A stretch of 64,000 bases of DNA from Mesodorylaimus sp. YZB2_4 (Eukaryota > Nematoda > Enoplea > Dorylaimida > Dorylaimidae). The notes under the pieces were generated by a model. It worked only from the letters and a program-made list of their open reading frames with translations. It was not told where the DNA came from and did no database searches. Position 1 is the first letter of the stretch, and each line of letters starts with the position of its first letter. Location: positions 1-64,000 of the forward strand of contig JASANH010000142.1 in assembly GCA_030248295.1 (NCBI GenBank). The letters are read 5' to 3'. Positions 11,396 to 23,843 of the stretch are shown here, one piece after another. Made by a program: the position numbers and the translations under genes.

Positions 11396-12040
11396 TATCT
11401 GGTCGCTTCAGTGGTAGCGGTAGTGTTGTTAAGCGTTAACGCTATTAACGATATTTAACGCGTTAACGACATCGTTTTTGGTCAACGTTATTAACGGTAA
11501 CGATAACGATATCTATTTTCAGAGAACGCGTTATACGAGTATCTTTTTTTTTCAATACGCTTTTTTTTCACACCCTACAGCTAATTTTAAATTCTCCCCT
11601 TTCCCCAATATAATTTTTGGGGGGCCCCTTTTTTTTTTTTTTTTTTTTTTCTTTCTCTCTTTTTTCTTTTTTTTTAATATTTTTTTTAATATTTTTATTA
11701 ATTAACTACATATATACTACACTTATAACTACATTCTTCACTTTGTTTTCTTCCCTCCCTGCCACACTCCACACAACCCCACCCCACCCACTTTACTTTC
11801 TCTCACTCCGTACCCCCACTCTACGCCCCCCCCCACTCCCCCCACCCCCCGTCACAACCTCCCCCCCCTCCCCCCCCCCCCTCCCTCGCTCTCTCCCTAC
11901 TCGCGCGACGTCCACCCCCCCCCCCTTCCCTTTTCCTTCTCTTCCCTTACTTCTTCTTTCCCTAATCAAAATATCTTATAAAAAAAATATATAATAACTT
12001 AATTTTTTTTAACTTTACACAATATCTTATATTTCTTAAG
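11396..12040. repeat. Low-complexity block: TTAACG-rich then poly-T, CT/C-rich and AT-rich tracts
   Basis: 11425-11515 is dense in TTAACG/CGTTAA words, a self-complementary pattern often found in transposon ends. It is followed by long T runs (11631-11650), pyrimidine-only sequence with C runs (11755-11960) and then AT-rich sequence. The open frames here encode only Phe/Ser/Pro low-complexity strings and are not genes. Confidence 0.75.
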
Positions 12041-14075
12041 CGGTGAAGGGCTTGTGCTAAAGTTTGCCTGGCAGAGCTGAAACCAGTCGGCTTGAGCTCA
12101 ACTCACGAGAAAACGTAAAGCTCTGTCTTCACGCCTTACTCGCCTGGCGGTAGGTGACTCGCCCTTCTTCCCTGTGGAATCAATAAACGAAGAGAGGCCT
12201 CATAGGGTGGGACTCAAATCCGGGTCCCCTCACAACACATAGGCCTGGGTATGGTCACCCCTCGCGCCTTGCCCAGCATACATCCCGGATGGACTTGAAT
12301 CTATGGCAAGATAGGGTCAGCTTGTAGAAGCTCGGCTGGCAATTTATTCTCTGCACGGAGCCGGAAGCTCGGAGCGTCACCCGTCAGGGTCACGTTTCAG
12401 CCATGTACTAGGTCGGAAGACTTGGTTGGCTGCCCTGGGTTATTGGCGTGGTGCAAGAGCTCCACCGGTTGCTCTCTTCAGTAATACGGACCCCGTCGTA
12501 TTGCTAACTAACAAACCACCTATCCCGCGGGAAGAAGGACAATCGACTCAATGCGAGCCAAAATATACCATAGATCATGCACTCTAGGACCGCCAAGATC
12601 ACGTGACTGGCCAAGGTTAAACATCACGCTTCGAATTCACGATCAGAGCCAATGCCTTAGTACACCAAGGACAAGTCTCGAGAACGTACGCGATTAGCCT
12701 GTGAATAAGGAATGAAGGAATGAATATTCACTGCCTCGGGAATAAGGCGGCCAGTCAAGGCAGCCAAATACACTACCTTCCCCACAGGCCAAATGCGACC
12801 ATTACAACATGGGTGTATCCACCTCCAAAACCCGGTCACAACTCTCTCGATTGGGCCAAATACAATTACCCATGCCTGCTCATCTCCATTGTGACCTCTG
12901 TCGTCCCATCACTCAAAAGTCACATTTTTCACCTGGCCCCATTGACGATTTGGCCTACCAAAAAAGCCTGCAATGAGTGAAAGGTGCAAAACATCACGAA
13001 AGTCAATTCTACCCACAGTATTGGGGGAGGGGACAGCTCTCACGTACTGGCCACACTGGGGAATGTACTGTAGTATTCTAAAATCACAACTCTCACTCTT
13101 TTCTATAAAAATTTCTCCACACTACAGTATCGGGGACCTGTCCATATTTATGCATTTGTTGGCCCATCTCACTTGCAATATGTTCCGTGTCTGATACAGT
13201 TAAAATCGTAAGCCCAGGTCTAAAATGTCTAAATGTACAGTAATCTGGGCCGCTATTTATGTAGAACCAACAGAAAAACCTCAGTTGCCACTATCCTTGC
13301 CTCATGATTATGGGTTGCCCCAGCTCCCCTTTGCTGCCCCCCCCCCCCTCAAAATAGATCGACACTGATTGGACCATGTGTGTAAAAATCCTTTAAGATT
13401 TTTATGTATTCTCTGCGAGACGTGCTCGCGGACATGTCACTCCTGACACTTGCAGTATCCACATCGAAAATAGATTGAGCACACTCGGTTGGGGCCTGTT
13501 TGCCTTGACCTACACCTTACATATTTTAGTGCCTACGAAAACAAGACATCTCGACTCATCGTTAGATCTCACGAGAATAACGGCCTTTGATGGACTAAAC
13601 TGACTCGTTCTTCCTCAATTAGTATTTCTGCTAGATGTTGTGAGTCATTTTTGTGTTCCTTTCTTGGCGACGTACCCCCTTATTTTGATTGCACAGGTGG
13701 CTGCGTAAGGAAGGCCACTTTCTAGCCCATTGTTTTTCAATCATTCCTGCTTGGGTCGGGTGTACTTTGGTTCATTACACATCGTATATAGTCTATTCGG
13801 CGCAATATTTGCAGTTTGAAATGATAACTAATCAGTAATTCCTCTCTCGTATGTTATCACTGTTGTCTTCTATTGCAGCTAACATTTTGGGTTGGCTAAC
13901 TTGTAAGTCTGCTTTACCTTCGCGACGTGACGACAATGACAATCATTTAAAGTGCGTAGTAGTTAATCGGGAGTTTTTATCACACGATGATAAGACCATC
14001 TACGCACATGCTAGCATTTACATACTCTTACGGCCCTTTTATTCTCACAGACGAACAGGTGGAAGGTGATGCAAA
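12041..14075. other. Intergenic stretch upstream of the amino acid transporter
   Basis: No coding sequence was recognised. 12190-12240 contains GGGACTCAAATCCGGGTC, which is B-box-like and may be an eroded SINE. A C run lies at 13338-13350. The transporter promoter should lie near the right end, but I see no clear TATA box. Confidence 0.4.
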
Positions 14076-17000
14076 ATGGTCTCCACGGGAAATAAGGATG
14101 CTGGCCAGGATAAGAATAACGCTAGTATTCGACCATCAGCCTATTCCAATCAATTATTTGCAAAGGAGCATCAAGAAATCTTCAGCGCCTCAAACAGGGA
14201 CAGTTATGCAGTGGTATTGAAAGTGTCCAAGTTGGAAGAGGACACAGGTCGACACATTTGTAACCAATTTTCGGCTGGAATCAATGGCGAGGCTTTTTTC
14301 GAGAAGCAAAAGGAAGCGGAAGCGAGGAGTCTGCATGGTAGGGCCGATGCTAAAATGAGTACTTTGAACATGATCCAATGCACTTTCAGGATTGGGAGTC
14401 ATAGTGACGGCCTTGTTCATTATTGGTGAGATGGTAGGTGGTGGAATCGTATCCATGCCCAATGCTGTGTATCGCCAAGGGTGGACTGGCATATTCATCA
14501 TTGTAGTCGGTGGAGTGGCCTCGGGATACACCGGGGCTCAATTGGGTTGGTGCTGGACGATTTTGCAACAGCGATGGCCTGATGTGTATTTAAAGCATAC
14601 TAGAAAACCCTATCCAGAAATGGGATATCGTGTGGGAGGACATTTTGTCAAGTAAGTTTCTTTGGTGGCTGCATTGTTCTGCTTGGGTCGGTATTGCTGG
14701 TGTGAGTAACTAATTGAGGTTTTGTGGCGCTAAATCAACCAAGCATTGGGAACCAAACCAAATATTGATTTGGCCCATGGCTAGAGCGTCAGCCTGATGT
14801 GATGCTGGCAGCTTGCAGACGATTGCCAGACGAGATCTTTATAGAATGTAGGCCGAGGCTGATAGTCTGACCATGTCTATATATGTGCAATCATCAATGC
14901 CGCGTGAACCATGTCCTCTTGTGGGATGGTCTTTCTATGGTGTGGGGATCATCACTTGTGAGCACCCGCCAGGGAGCCCAACCCAAGATCCATCCTTTTA
15001 TTTCAGGTTCCTCGTTTCAGTCTGCATTGACCTGACACTATTCGGGGCTGCATGCGTATTCCTGATTATGGCGGCTGGCAACATATCCCAGCTCTTATTG
15101 GAATGGTTCAATGTGCACATGAGTTTCTGTTATTGGATCCTCATCGTGGGTGCTTGTTTGGCTCCAGCCACTTTGCTCAACTCACCGAAAGATTTTTGGC
15201 AAGTGTCTTTGGGTGCTGCTGGTGCTACCACAGTCGCAGTGATCATCATGTTGATCGGCATGGGCCAGGATTATTCAAAGTGCAAACCAGAAGCCAAGTA
15301 TCCAGCGCCTGATTTTGTTGATTTTGTTCTCGGATACGGCGCTATTATATTTGCCTATGGTGGCCATTCAGCCTTTCCTACTATTCAGCACGATATGAAG
15401 GACCCATCAAAGTTCCCCAAAGCGGTTTATTTGTCCTATTCTGGTAAGCGAATGTCACTAGCTGTGGTGTCCTACTTGTCACATATACAGTAATTGGCAC
15501 GTATAACCCTGAAATCCTTGGCTCGCCCTAGGATAGAACTAGGGCTGACCAGAGGATGGCTCAAGCCAGGAACCAACCCACTCAGTCCACGGACACTTAT
15601 TGATACGTTTTACTATCCCACACCAATAAGGCCGTGTAGACTCAATATTCGGGGAGCAGCCGCACGTGCCGGCCGTCAAAGGGGTTCTGACGGACCTGAG
15701 CCCGAAGTGCTCACAGAGAAAGTTCGGATCAGGAACTCAAGACTACTTCTCAACCGATGCCTGCAATCAGACCAGTCACTCGACCTCGACCTCGCTCTCG
15801 GTCTCGTGCTGGCCCTGACTTAGGATAGGCGGACCGGTTCCTTGAACCAGTGCACTCATAGGCCAGAGGGCATAGCACATGCCTAGTCCACGCCTGTTAC
15901 AACCCTAATGTGAGAAGAGTCACAGGGAGCGGGCCTGTGCACCTCCTAGTCTCGAGAGCTGGGGACATCACCCCAACGGGTTTCTGCCTCGCTCGGAGGC
16001 CCACAAAGACCTGTATTCGACAACCAGCCAAGGCAACCATATGCACTGTACAGTACCTTCTCCGCATGCCTCCTTGTGTGTTCGATGGTTCACGTATCCA
16101 AGGTGCCTGCCATTCTGTGTGTGATAGGCACCTATTACCCTCAAGGAATAGGTACCTTGATACCGTACTACAGTTTGGAGTCCATGCATGCATGTGACCT
16201 GTCCTATCCGCCATACAGAGACACAACTTTGGCTACCTTGATTCCATTTCAGTCGGCTGTTAGCTTTTCGGCATGGCTAACATTTTTTGTAGCACAAAGT
16301 AGATTGGCAATGCCGGCCACTGCGTTGATCCTTTTAAACGTGCAGCCTAATGCGTCATTGACTCTTGTCTTATGTTTTCAGCGATCGTCTTCTACTACGT
16401 CCCTCTAAGCGTCCTTGGCTATGTCGTCTATGGAGATGGACTAGGAAAAAGTAACCCGGCTTGCCCTCTTTATCCCACACTACATACTTCCCTATCATGC
16501 AGGTTCCAGTATCCTGGACATTCTCCCAGCCAATTGGGTCAGCCAAGCAGCCACACTCCTTATCACCATCCACGTCATATTCAGCTTTATCATTGTATCG
16601 AATCCGGTCAATCAAGAAATCGAAAGTGCCCTCAACATTCCATTGAGTGAGGGCATTTAAAAATTTTCCCAAATTAATGAAAATTTGATTTTGATTTGTA
16701 GATTTCACATGGAAGAAAGTAGTAACACGCTTATCGTATATTTGTCTCATCATTTTCGCCTCGGAGAGTTTACCGAGTTTTGGTAAGTGCAAATACAGTA
16801 GTACTGCTTGTCCTTGGTATACGGATGCCCCAAGACGGTCTGTGGTCGGTGTCGTGAATTGGCATTTCATCAAATGAATTCTTACCCGGGTCCTGCAGTG
16901 GTATTCATACCTGCTAGGGAGGTACAGGCTGAGACACGTGAGGATGAGCATGTATGGGTAGGGTACCATTTCCACATTCTTCCAGAATCCGAGCCAGGGA

Positions 17001-17618
17001 CAAGCAGAGAGTCGAGGTTCATGCAATTAATTGGAGGAAAAAACAAAGGTGCTTTCCACCGCGTCAAAGACTCGGGCTAACCAGTTTTTCCTGCCTAATC
17101 CATGGATGAAACATCATCCTGACGGATAGCGTTGCCAGCTGCTGGCTTCCGGCTGCCGGATCGATTACCAGATTGACCCCTACTGCACACCAGAGCGAGG
17201 TCGTTCTAGCCCCACTGTCCCCGCGAATTTGCACATCAGCTCCCCATCAACAGGCCCAACTGTAGCCCCTCATTTAGGCATGATCCTTGACCTGATTGGT
17301 GGTACGACCATCGCCGCAATGACGTTCGTCTTTCCTGGTTGGTTCTATCTAGCTCTAAGATATCGCACCAAAACGGTGCTCAGCGAGTAAGTCATAAGAA
17401 CCTCACATTTTTCAATCGTGCTCTGAACTGAGACTTTCCATTTCAGTGTTGACACTCCAATCCGCTGGTGGGAATGGCCAATTAACTGTGTTGTGATAGC
17501 CGTGGGGGTAGCGGGCGGTGGGGCCTCGATGTATGCTGCAGTCATCGAAGTGATCACAAGTGGCAATCAGTTTAAATTGCCGTGCTATATCGCCTCCGGA
17601 AATGGAACAGCGACATGA
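14076..17618 (+). CDS. Amino acid transporter, AAAP/Aa_trans family (8 exons, 511 aa)
   Basis: This is predicted to be a multi-pass membrane carrier for amino acids (Pfam Aa_trans, SLC32/36/38-like). The exons I assembled are 14076-14337, 14390-14651, 15007-15443, 16382-16450, 16503-16646, 16702-16782, 17278-17386 and 17447-17618. All junctions are GT-AG, phases match, and the sum is 512 codons with TGA. A hydrophilic N-terminus of about 87 residues precedes the first membrane block, VTALFIIGEMVGGGIVSMP, which is the family's glycine-rich signature. Later blocks include LFGAACVFLIMAAGNISQLL, FAYGGHSAFPTIQHDMKDP (the conserved F.GH...P.I...M) and FYYVPLSVLGYVVYGD. Three introns are only 52-56 bp. 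The 938-bp intron 3 carries dispersed repeats. Nematodes have many lineage-specific members, and the substrate cannot be told. Confidence 0.9.
15524..15872 (+). repeat. Dispersed repeat family 2, copy in transporter intron 3
   Basis: It aligns in the same orientation with 19350-19675. Shared stretches include GGCCGT.TAGACTCA, AGC/AACCGCACG, CAGACCAGT and TTC.TGAACCA.TGCA, in the same order at similar spacing. There is no coding content. The class is unknown; it may be a SINE or non-autonomous element. Confidence 0.65.
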
Positions 17619-19349
17619 TTTGGCTCTGCTGATAAGATAGTGGCTGGGTGATGAATATGTTTAGGTGCACTGATAGCACTAGACCATACATACTATAATC
17701 TAGGTCAGCATTGTAGTATGCCTGTAACAGGAGAAATGGTTAGTGAACTGATGCTGTATTTTTGCACTTGCTGGCTCCTCCATCAGGGGTCCTCTCCTCC
17801 GTCACAAGCCCCTGGTCATGGCCGATTAAAATTGTGCAGTATCGTAAATCCGCTGTCAAACATGACATGAGTATTTAAGTCATTAGATACCTACTTATAA
17901 GCCATATGTCACGACTCTGGATGCATCGTCGCAGAGCGTTCTTCGGTACTAGCGCCAGCACAACATATAAGCTTTGACGCCCCCGCATCCATACAATACA
18001 GCATAATGCCCGCCCCCGTTCAATGGTCAGTGACCCTTTCTCTGACTGCTCACAATGGTCTACGAAGATGACTCTTCGTTTTCGTTGCATAACGTGCCTC
18101 TGCCTCTCGTTCTGCTTGTGGCTTTACGATGTGACCAGTTACAGCATATAGTTTGTGTGTGGGCGTTGGGTGCGCGCAGGCTACCTGGTAGATTGCCGTA
18201 CAAGTGGGCTATCTACATTGCGTATCAATTGTTGCTGAGCCTTAGTCAAGATCGTTGACTTTCTTAAAAGTTAATCCAGGAGGAAGCAGTCGAGTCTTCG
18301 CATATCTCTGCCGTGCCAATACTTTATAGTTCCTGTACACAACATATAAATAGTACCATCAATACCTTCTCCCTGTACCCAATCCCATCCTCCCCATTGG
18401 TGCCCCCATCCTTAATCATTTTTGTTTTATCCGACGAAAGTGCCTATTAGAATGGCCTACGTACCAGTGAGGCCTAATATGTACTTTTGTGGAACATACA
18501 CAGTAGGCGACCTGACCTATCGGTCATCCCACTCCTTGTAACCCCTGGGTCAAACCTCTTTGAAATGCATTTGCCCCAGGTAAAAGTGAGGACTTTGAAT
18601 TAGCCCCTGGCCTTGACGTGAATAAATAAGGTGTGCTTTCAGTACTGTTAGTCGCAGTCAGACCTCGCCGGCAATGTTCCCACTTCGTGCCCAAGCTAGG
18701 TGACGATCGTTTGAATGAGATTGGGATCAGGATTTAGTCAATCCTAGTCGGGACTGATAGAAGGGTCTTTGGCAGTTATGACAGCTCTATAATGCGGAAA
18801 GTCTCATCTGCCTCATGCAAGGGAAACAGATCAAATTAAAGTCCACGATGGGGCAAGCAATCTAATGGGCTGGTCTCTGTGCCCGAATATAGTAATTGCT
18901 TTAGAATAGATCAGGCTTAAATTGCCTCGGTGCTGATGTTATTCCGCCACATTTTTTAGCCCTGCATCCTTTCACACTTGACACTATCCTCTTATGCCAT
19001 CCCCCTTCCCCGCCCGCGTGCTAGCTGGCATTTCGCTATAGCCGTTTTGGAATTCCGAGTGAACGCAAAAGCTAGGTAAGTGCTGGTATCTAAAGCAGAC
19101 ACCTTCGTGAATTTTCCCACCATTTTTCCTTGTGTTTATTCTTGGCCAGCTTAACAGCCCATCACCGAATGCAATTACCTTGAATGTTCCATCGTAAACA
19201 GCTACAGCCAATATAGCCAATAACCTGAACCTGAGACGGGGTGCACAACTCACACATCGTCTATCTGATCTAGGCTGCGTGGTCGTGGTGGGGTCATAAC
19301 TATACTCTACATTCATTCACATTTACTCACTTCTCAATACCCAAGTGAA
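17619..19349. other. Intergenic stretch
   Basis: No gene was recognised. 18538-18590 (CCCCTGGGTCAAACCTCTTTGAAATGC-like) resembles 28250-28295, indicating a short dispersed repeat. No AATAAA closely follows the transporter stop. Confidence 0.4.
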
Positions 19350-19675
19350 ATACTAGGACTAGCCAGAGATGGTCCAGACCACACACACGCCCACGCAGTC
19401 CACGACACCTCGTGCAAGCTTATCACCAACCACACAGGAGGGCCGTTTAGACTCACAATTCAAGGAACAACCGCACGGAGGTCCGTCGGCCGTGAATGTC
19501 TTTCCTCGCTTTGTGCTGCTTCTGCGGATGCACAGTTCGATATCTTCCAGCAAGCAGAGAGTTGAGGGTCCTCCACCTACGTTGCCAACAATGCAATTCA
19601 GACCAGGAACTAAACCAAACGGCCCTGATGTGGGAGAAACAGACCAGTTCTCTGAACCACTGCATTGATAGGCGC
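19350..19675 (+). repeat. Dispersed repeat family 2, second copy
   Basis: This is the intergenic partner of 15524-15872, in the same orientation, diverged but collinear from the GACTAGCCAGAG-like start through GGCCGTTTAGACTCA to CTCTGAACCACTGCAT. Confidence 0.65.
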
Positions 19676-20235
19676 AGATAAGATATCAACGCGTATCATA
19701 ACAGCAGGTAGATAAACTCTAGGGGTACGAGAACTGTATCATACCCATGCGCAGGGTGAACATAAATCTGCGATCATTATTTCGTCCCTTCGCTTTCCGC
19801 ACTAGTTCCATGGCACGCCGCACGATCATGGGAACAGGGTTCCACACAGTTCCAACACCTTTGGAGAGAACACCCAGTCGCTATTCACTCCCTGATACTA
19901 CCCCAACAGTCGTTTCTCGTCTTGTCACCATCCGCTCACCCACACTTCCCCTATCAACCAGCGCTGTCTTCATCAATGCCGCCTTATTGCACGCAATTCA
20001 AATCGATAGAATCGTACATGAACCACATGACATGCCCAACATGCGTTTCTTTGATATGACTAACTTGGAAAAGATTGAAAAGCATAACACGAAAAAGTAC
20101 GCGTGCTCAAAAAACGTGATAACCATAATCAGCTAAATTCTAATATGCCACAGCGCAAGACGTGAGAGAAGGCATTGATTTGAACGTGGTAATTTTCAAA
20201 AAATGGATACATTCCTAATTGAAATAGCTATATTT

Positions 20236-21270
20236 TCAGTCCCTCTTAGCGTTACCATTGGCTTGAATTTCGGAACCATTCTTTTGTTTGTCGTCAACAT
20301 GGAAGCCATTACGAACTCGCAGGCCATTCTTCACGCTGCTTCCATTGGCTACCAAGTGGTTATTATTGGAAATGGCGTTGTCAATGGCGGCTTCGCTATT
20401 GATAGCCTTAGCTTTTTGCGAATCAGCCTCTTTAATACCCGCCTTTTTAGATTTACGCAAAGAGCTTTCCACATAAGCTTTGTAGAAAAAGTTCAAGAAT
20501 AGAAGGAAATAGGTGAAATAGATGCCGAAACAGAAGGATAGATTCTCCCACGTTTGATGGCACATTCTCTCTGGAGTGAAGGTTTTCGCCCAATAGACGT
20601 AATAGACCAGATAACAGCCGACCACCATTTGACTCAATTGCATTGTCGTTATGCCCATCGATACCCAACGTGGTGCTCTCAAGCGCAGTGCACTGGTCGC
20701 GTAATATGCGTACATTATGGAATGCACGGCATAATTCATCCACGAAAACCATCTTCCAGCCGCTGTGTGATCTTTCATCGAATGCCAGCAATAGATCAAT
20801 ACAGTCACGTGATGATACCAGTGCAAAAAGATCAAAGGTCGTTTGCGGAGGACAATGAACACCGTGTCGACTAATTCGAATAACTTGGATAAAATGAATG
20901 CTTCCATCCACAAACCACAAACGGAATCTTGCGCATAGGATGGTACACATACGCTGTGATAAAAACCGTGCCTTTGTAAAATTCGAAAAAATTCTGGGCT
21001 ACTGCGTATAAAACCGATGGTACTGAACAATGATAATAGGGCGTTCCAAGCGGCCAAGGGCAATCTTAAATCGAAAGCTTGTCGATTGGCCATCAATTTT
21101 TGACCACCGAAAATCATTATCATGTAAATGATTGATGCCCATATGCTCAGCGTCCAATTGCGTTGCATCCATATCGTGGCCCCGGTACGATTCCAATCTC
21201 GTTCCAATGGTAAAACGAAACTGTAATTGTTCAACGCATCGGTGGCGTTAAACCAATCCAAAGGCAGGCT
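20236..21270 (-). CDS. ELO-family very-long-chain fatty acid elongase (ELOVL6-like), main exon
   Basis: An ER multi-pass 3-ketoacyl-CoA synthase that performs the condensing step of fatty acid elongation. One exon encodes nearly the whole protein. The N-terminal block ATIWMQRNWTLSIW matches the ELOVL3/6 subfamily. KLFELVDTVFIVLRKR precedes the catalytic histidine box HWYHH (about residue 150), followed by MNYAVHSIMYAYYA and a C-terminal span at YFLLFLNFFYKAY. The tail after KKSKKA-like basic residues is unusually long (about 65 residues) and Asn/Lys-rich. The frame has no ATG before the MQRNW methionine, and there is an acceptor-like TTCCACTTCAG at 21271-21281, so a short first coding exon probably lies upstream. 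I could not identify it; a donor-like CTTGTAAGT near 21548 is in the wrong phase. The C-terminus ends KRD at 20236. Confidence 0.9.
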   Translation of the reverse strand, partial: SLPLDWFNATDALNNYSFVLPLERDWNRTGATIWMQRNWTLSIWASIIYMIMIFGGQKLMANRQAFDLRLPLAAWNALLSLFSTIGFIRSSPEFFRILQRHGFYHSVCVPSYAQDSVCGLWMEAFILSKLFELVDTVFIVLRKRPLIFLHWYHHVTVLIYCWHSMKDHTAAGRWFSWMNYAVHSIMYAYYATSALRLRAPRWVSMGITTMQLSQMVVGCYLVYYVYWAKTFTPERMCHQTWENLSFCFGIYFTYFLLFLNFFYKAYVESSLRKSKKAGIKEADSQKAKAINSEAAIDNAISNNNHLVANGSSVKNGLRVRNGFHVDDKQKNGSEIQANGNAKRD

Positions 21271-23555
21271 CTGAAGTGGAAATAACCATCATAAATCACA
21301 GACAACACCTTATATGGAAATACGATCTGTGCACTTCTCATATTAGTCATCCTACTCCTTCTAGTCACATTGCAAAAGGCGTCATTAGCAATGCTACGCA
21401 CTTTCTAAAGCGCGAGCCACTGACTGATTCATTGGTTTTTCTCAGCTCACGACAACTCGCAGTTACTCGGTTATGTAAGATTTTTTACGGCATATGAACA
21501 CCATCATCATCATTATTCCTATCAGCGCAGTACATGGCATTTACTTACAAGCCCCGCAATAGAGCGTGGGGGAGGAATGACGTTGCAGAGTCGCTCCTCC
21601 CCACGCTGTTATCATCTTATCGTCAAGGTGTACGCGCAATGCACGCATTTTATTGATAATGCCAAATAGCAAACCGAAAGCAGTTTATTTGTTGACTAAA
21701 TGGTGCAGTACGTGATAAAAAACCGGATGCAAAATGTCTCCGAAATAGCACTTGCACCATGAACACAACGTTTCATCTAGGCTACCAGTAAAAGGTATAG
21801 TCGAAAAGCGACATAGTTCTGCCGACTGTTGCGCTAAACTGCCAGCCTAGATATGCGACATGCCTCGTCAATATACCTGATTGGTGCATTTTATAAACAA
21901 GCCCGCTCAAAGTGCTGCAGTAAATATAAAAAGAATCTCTAAACATAGTTGATACGAGAAACAAGTCCTTCGTTCACTAGCCCGAGGTCATGTATAAGAA
22001 GGATGGGTATTTCATAAACGTAACCCACCTGCCAGCGCCTAGCTTCATCAAATTCTAGTCAGTACACCCCCAATATTATAATAGCTTTAAACACGCGATC
22101 TCTCACGCATGCCATACCTTCCTTCCCACTATAACACTTATGATAGTCAAAACCTAACCTTTTTTCAGAATTCCGCTTCTTACATTTCTGAGTCATATGG
22201 CGTGACTGCTTGTAGCACACTCGAATTCTAGACACGGGTCCAAAGTCAACATGGATGTACTTTGACTCATGTACCCATTCCTCCCCCCTCATGTACCACC
22301 CTCACCCGCCTCGACATATTCACATCACTATAGATCATTTTTAGGCGTGCCAAACGATTAGTGAATAAATAAAATAAAAAAATACATGGAAATTCAAAAT
22401 TTGTTCCGCATATATAAGCAAATTCGTTTAGGGTCTGACGAAACTTAGTTACGTTTAGACTGCTCAATACAAGACGGATAGCAGAGCTTAACTGGGCGGT
22501 CGTCTCACGTCAGTCATGTCTTATTTTAGATTGACCTTACGCCCTAATTTGATAAGAATCGACATCTAAATTTCTTCTGCTCCCTTTACTCCAAGGCTTT
22601 AATGAGAAGCGCAGCACTAGCAATCCCTCATCACACCGCACCACAGCTGGTGCAACGCCTGACTCACTGCCCTAGTCATAGTCCCTATCATAACTTGATC
22701 CATAAAACTAAGAATCCAAAGCAATGCAAAGGGAAAAATAGCACTTACCGTTTCCATAACAAATTGGACGGTGTAAACAAGATTTCAGGGATTGAAACTG
22801 ACCAAAAATAGTTTCAAAATGAAGGCCGCTTTGAAAATTTCGATTAAAAGACAAGGACGACGCGAGAATTTTCTGTCCTCTTGGCTCGCGTATTTGTCTC
22901 TTATTTAGTCTATAAGAGACAATTTGGCACGGTCTTAAAGTGAGTAAGGGGATCAAGGAGAGGACTGGTCGCGACAACGGGCGCAGGCAGGGCAGGTATG
23001 GCGACAAGGCAGGAAAGTGAAAATATTCACAATACGACGACGCGCTCTGCTCGCGACACAAACTCCTTCATCACGCCACACTCGCCACCAGCCATGTGTA
23101 TTTAGCTACGCCCCTATACATCCACCCTGTACATCGCATAGCCTAGCGAAGAAGACGGCCGGGCGGCCAAACCGTAGGCACAATTCGCTTCAACCAGCCG
23201 GCTGGCTGGCTGTTTCTGTTCTCGAGCTACCACTGGCTGATGTGAGCGATACAAAGCCGATATACAAGCTCGTTCTACACTTATACCGAACACGTTGCTA
23301 CAATGGACGAGCCAATCCAAGCCGATGATTTAGTTGGAAGTTAGCTTCGGTTGGTGACTTGGGTCGGATCGGTTAGCTCTCAAGAAGTTTCAAAAATCTT
23401 ATACACTCGAGTGTAACAAAATTCATTACTATCCCTAAACAAAAATTGAGTAAAAACGGGCCAGCTTTGATGGATGAAGCTTCGCGAAGAGTCTAGCTTC
23501 CAATAATGTCTGACGAATAGCTGGCAAGAAACGGATGGGAGGATGGTCATAATTG
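21271..23555. other. Intergenic stretch upstream of the elongase
   Basis: It probably holds the missing first exon and promoter of the elongase. Otherwise I see no gene. Open frames here are short and lack domain-like sequence. Confidence 0.35.
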
Positions 23556-23556
23556 A

Positions 23557-23843
23557 AATGCAGACTTTTTACACTCGTTCGCTCCCCTTGAAAATTCGCG
23601 TAGAATATGGATCAATCATGAGAAACGTGACAATCCGTTTATCAAAGTGCAGCAGATACCAAATAATTTTATCTTGGACATCTTTTTTTTTTTGTTCGAC
23701 AGCTGCCTTGCGGCTTCGAAAAAGTCAAAGTCCAAAACGTTTGCTAATCTGGACTTCGATAAACGGGTTGTCAAGTTTCTCGTGATTGATCCATATTCTA
23801 CGCGAATTTTCAAGAGGAAACGAGCGTAAAAAGTCTGCATTTT
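23557..23843. repeat. Fold-back element (about 287 bp) with long terminal inverted repeats
   Basis: The left arm 23557-23645 and the right arm 23755-23843 are inverted copies differing at a minority of sites. Each reads outward-in as ATGCAGACTTTTTAC, then AAAATTCGCGTAGAATATGG, then TCAATCA.GAGAAAC. The spacer carries a T-rich tract and TTCGAAAAAGTCAAAG. A partial copy of the spacer (ACCAAATAATTTTATCTT, CAGCTGCC) recurs at 23947-24000. It is a MITE-like or fold-back element with no protein of its own. Because the arms are inverted copies, both strands give similar spurious peptides. Confidence 0.85.

Noticed and set aside
11478-11994. ORFs rich in Phe and Pro
   Set aside because: They translate poly-T and poly-C tracts.
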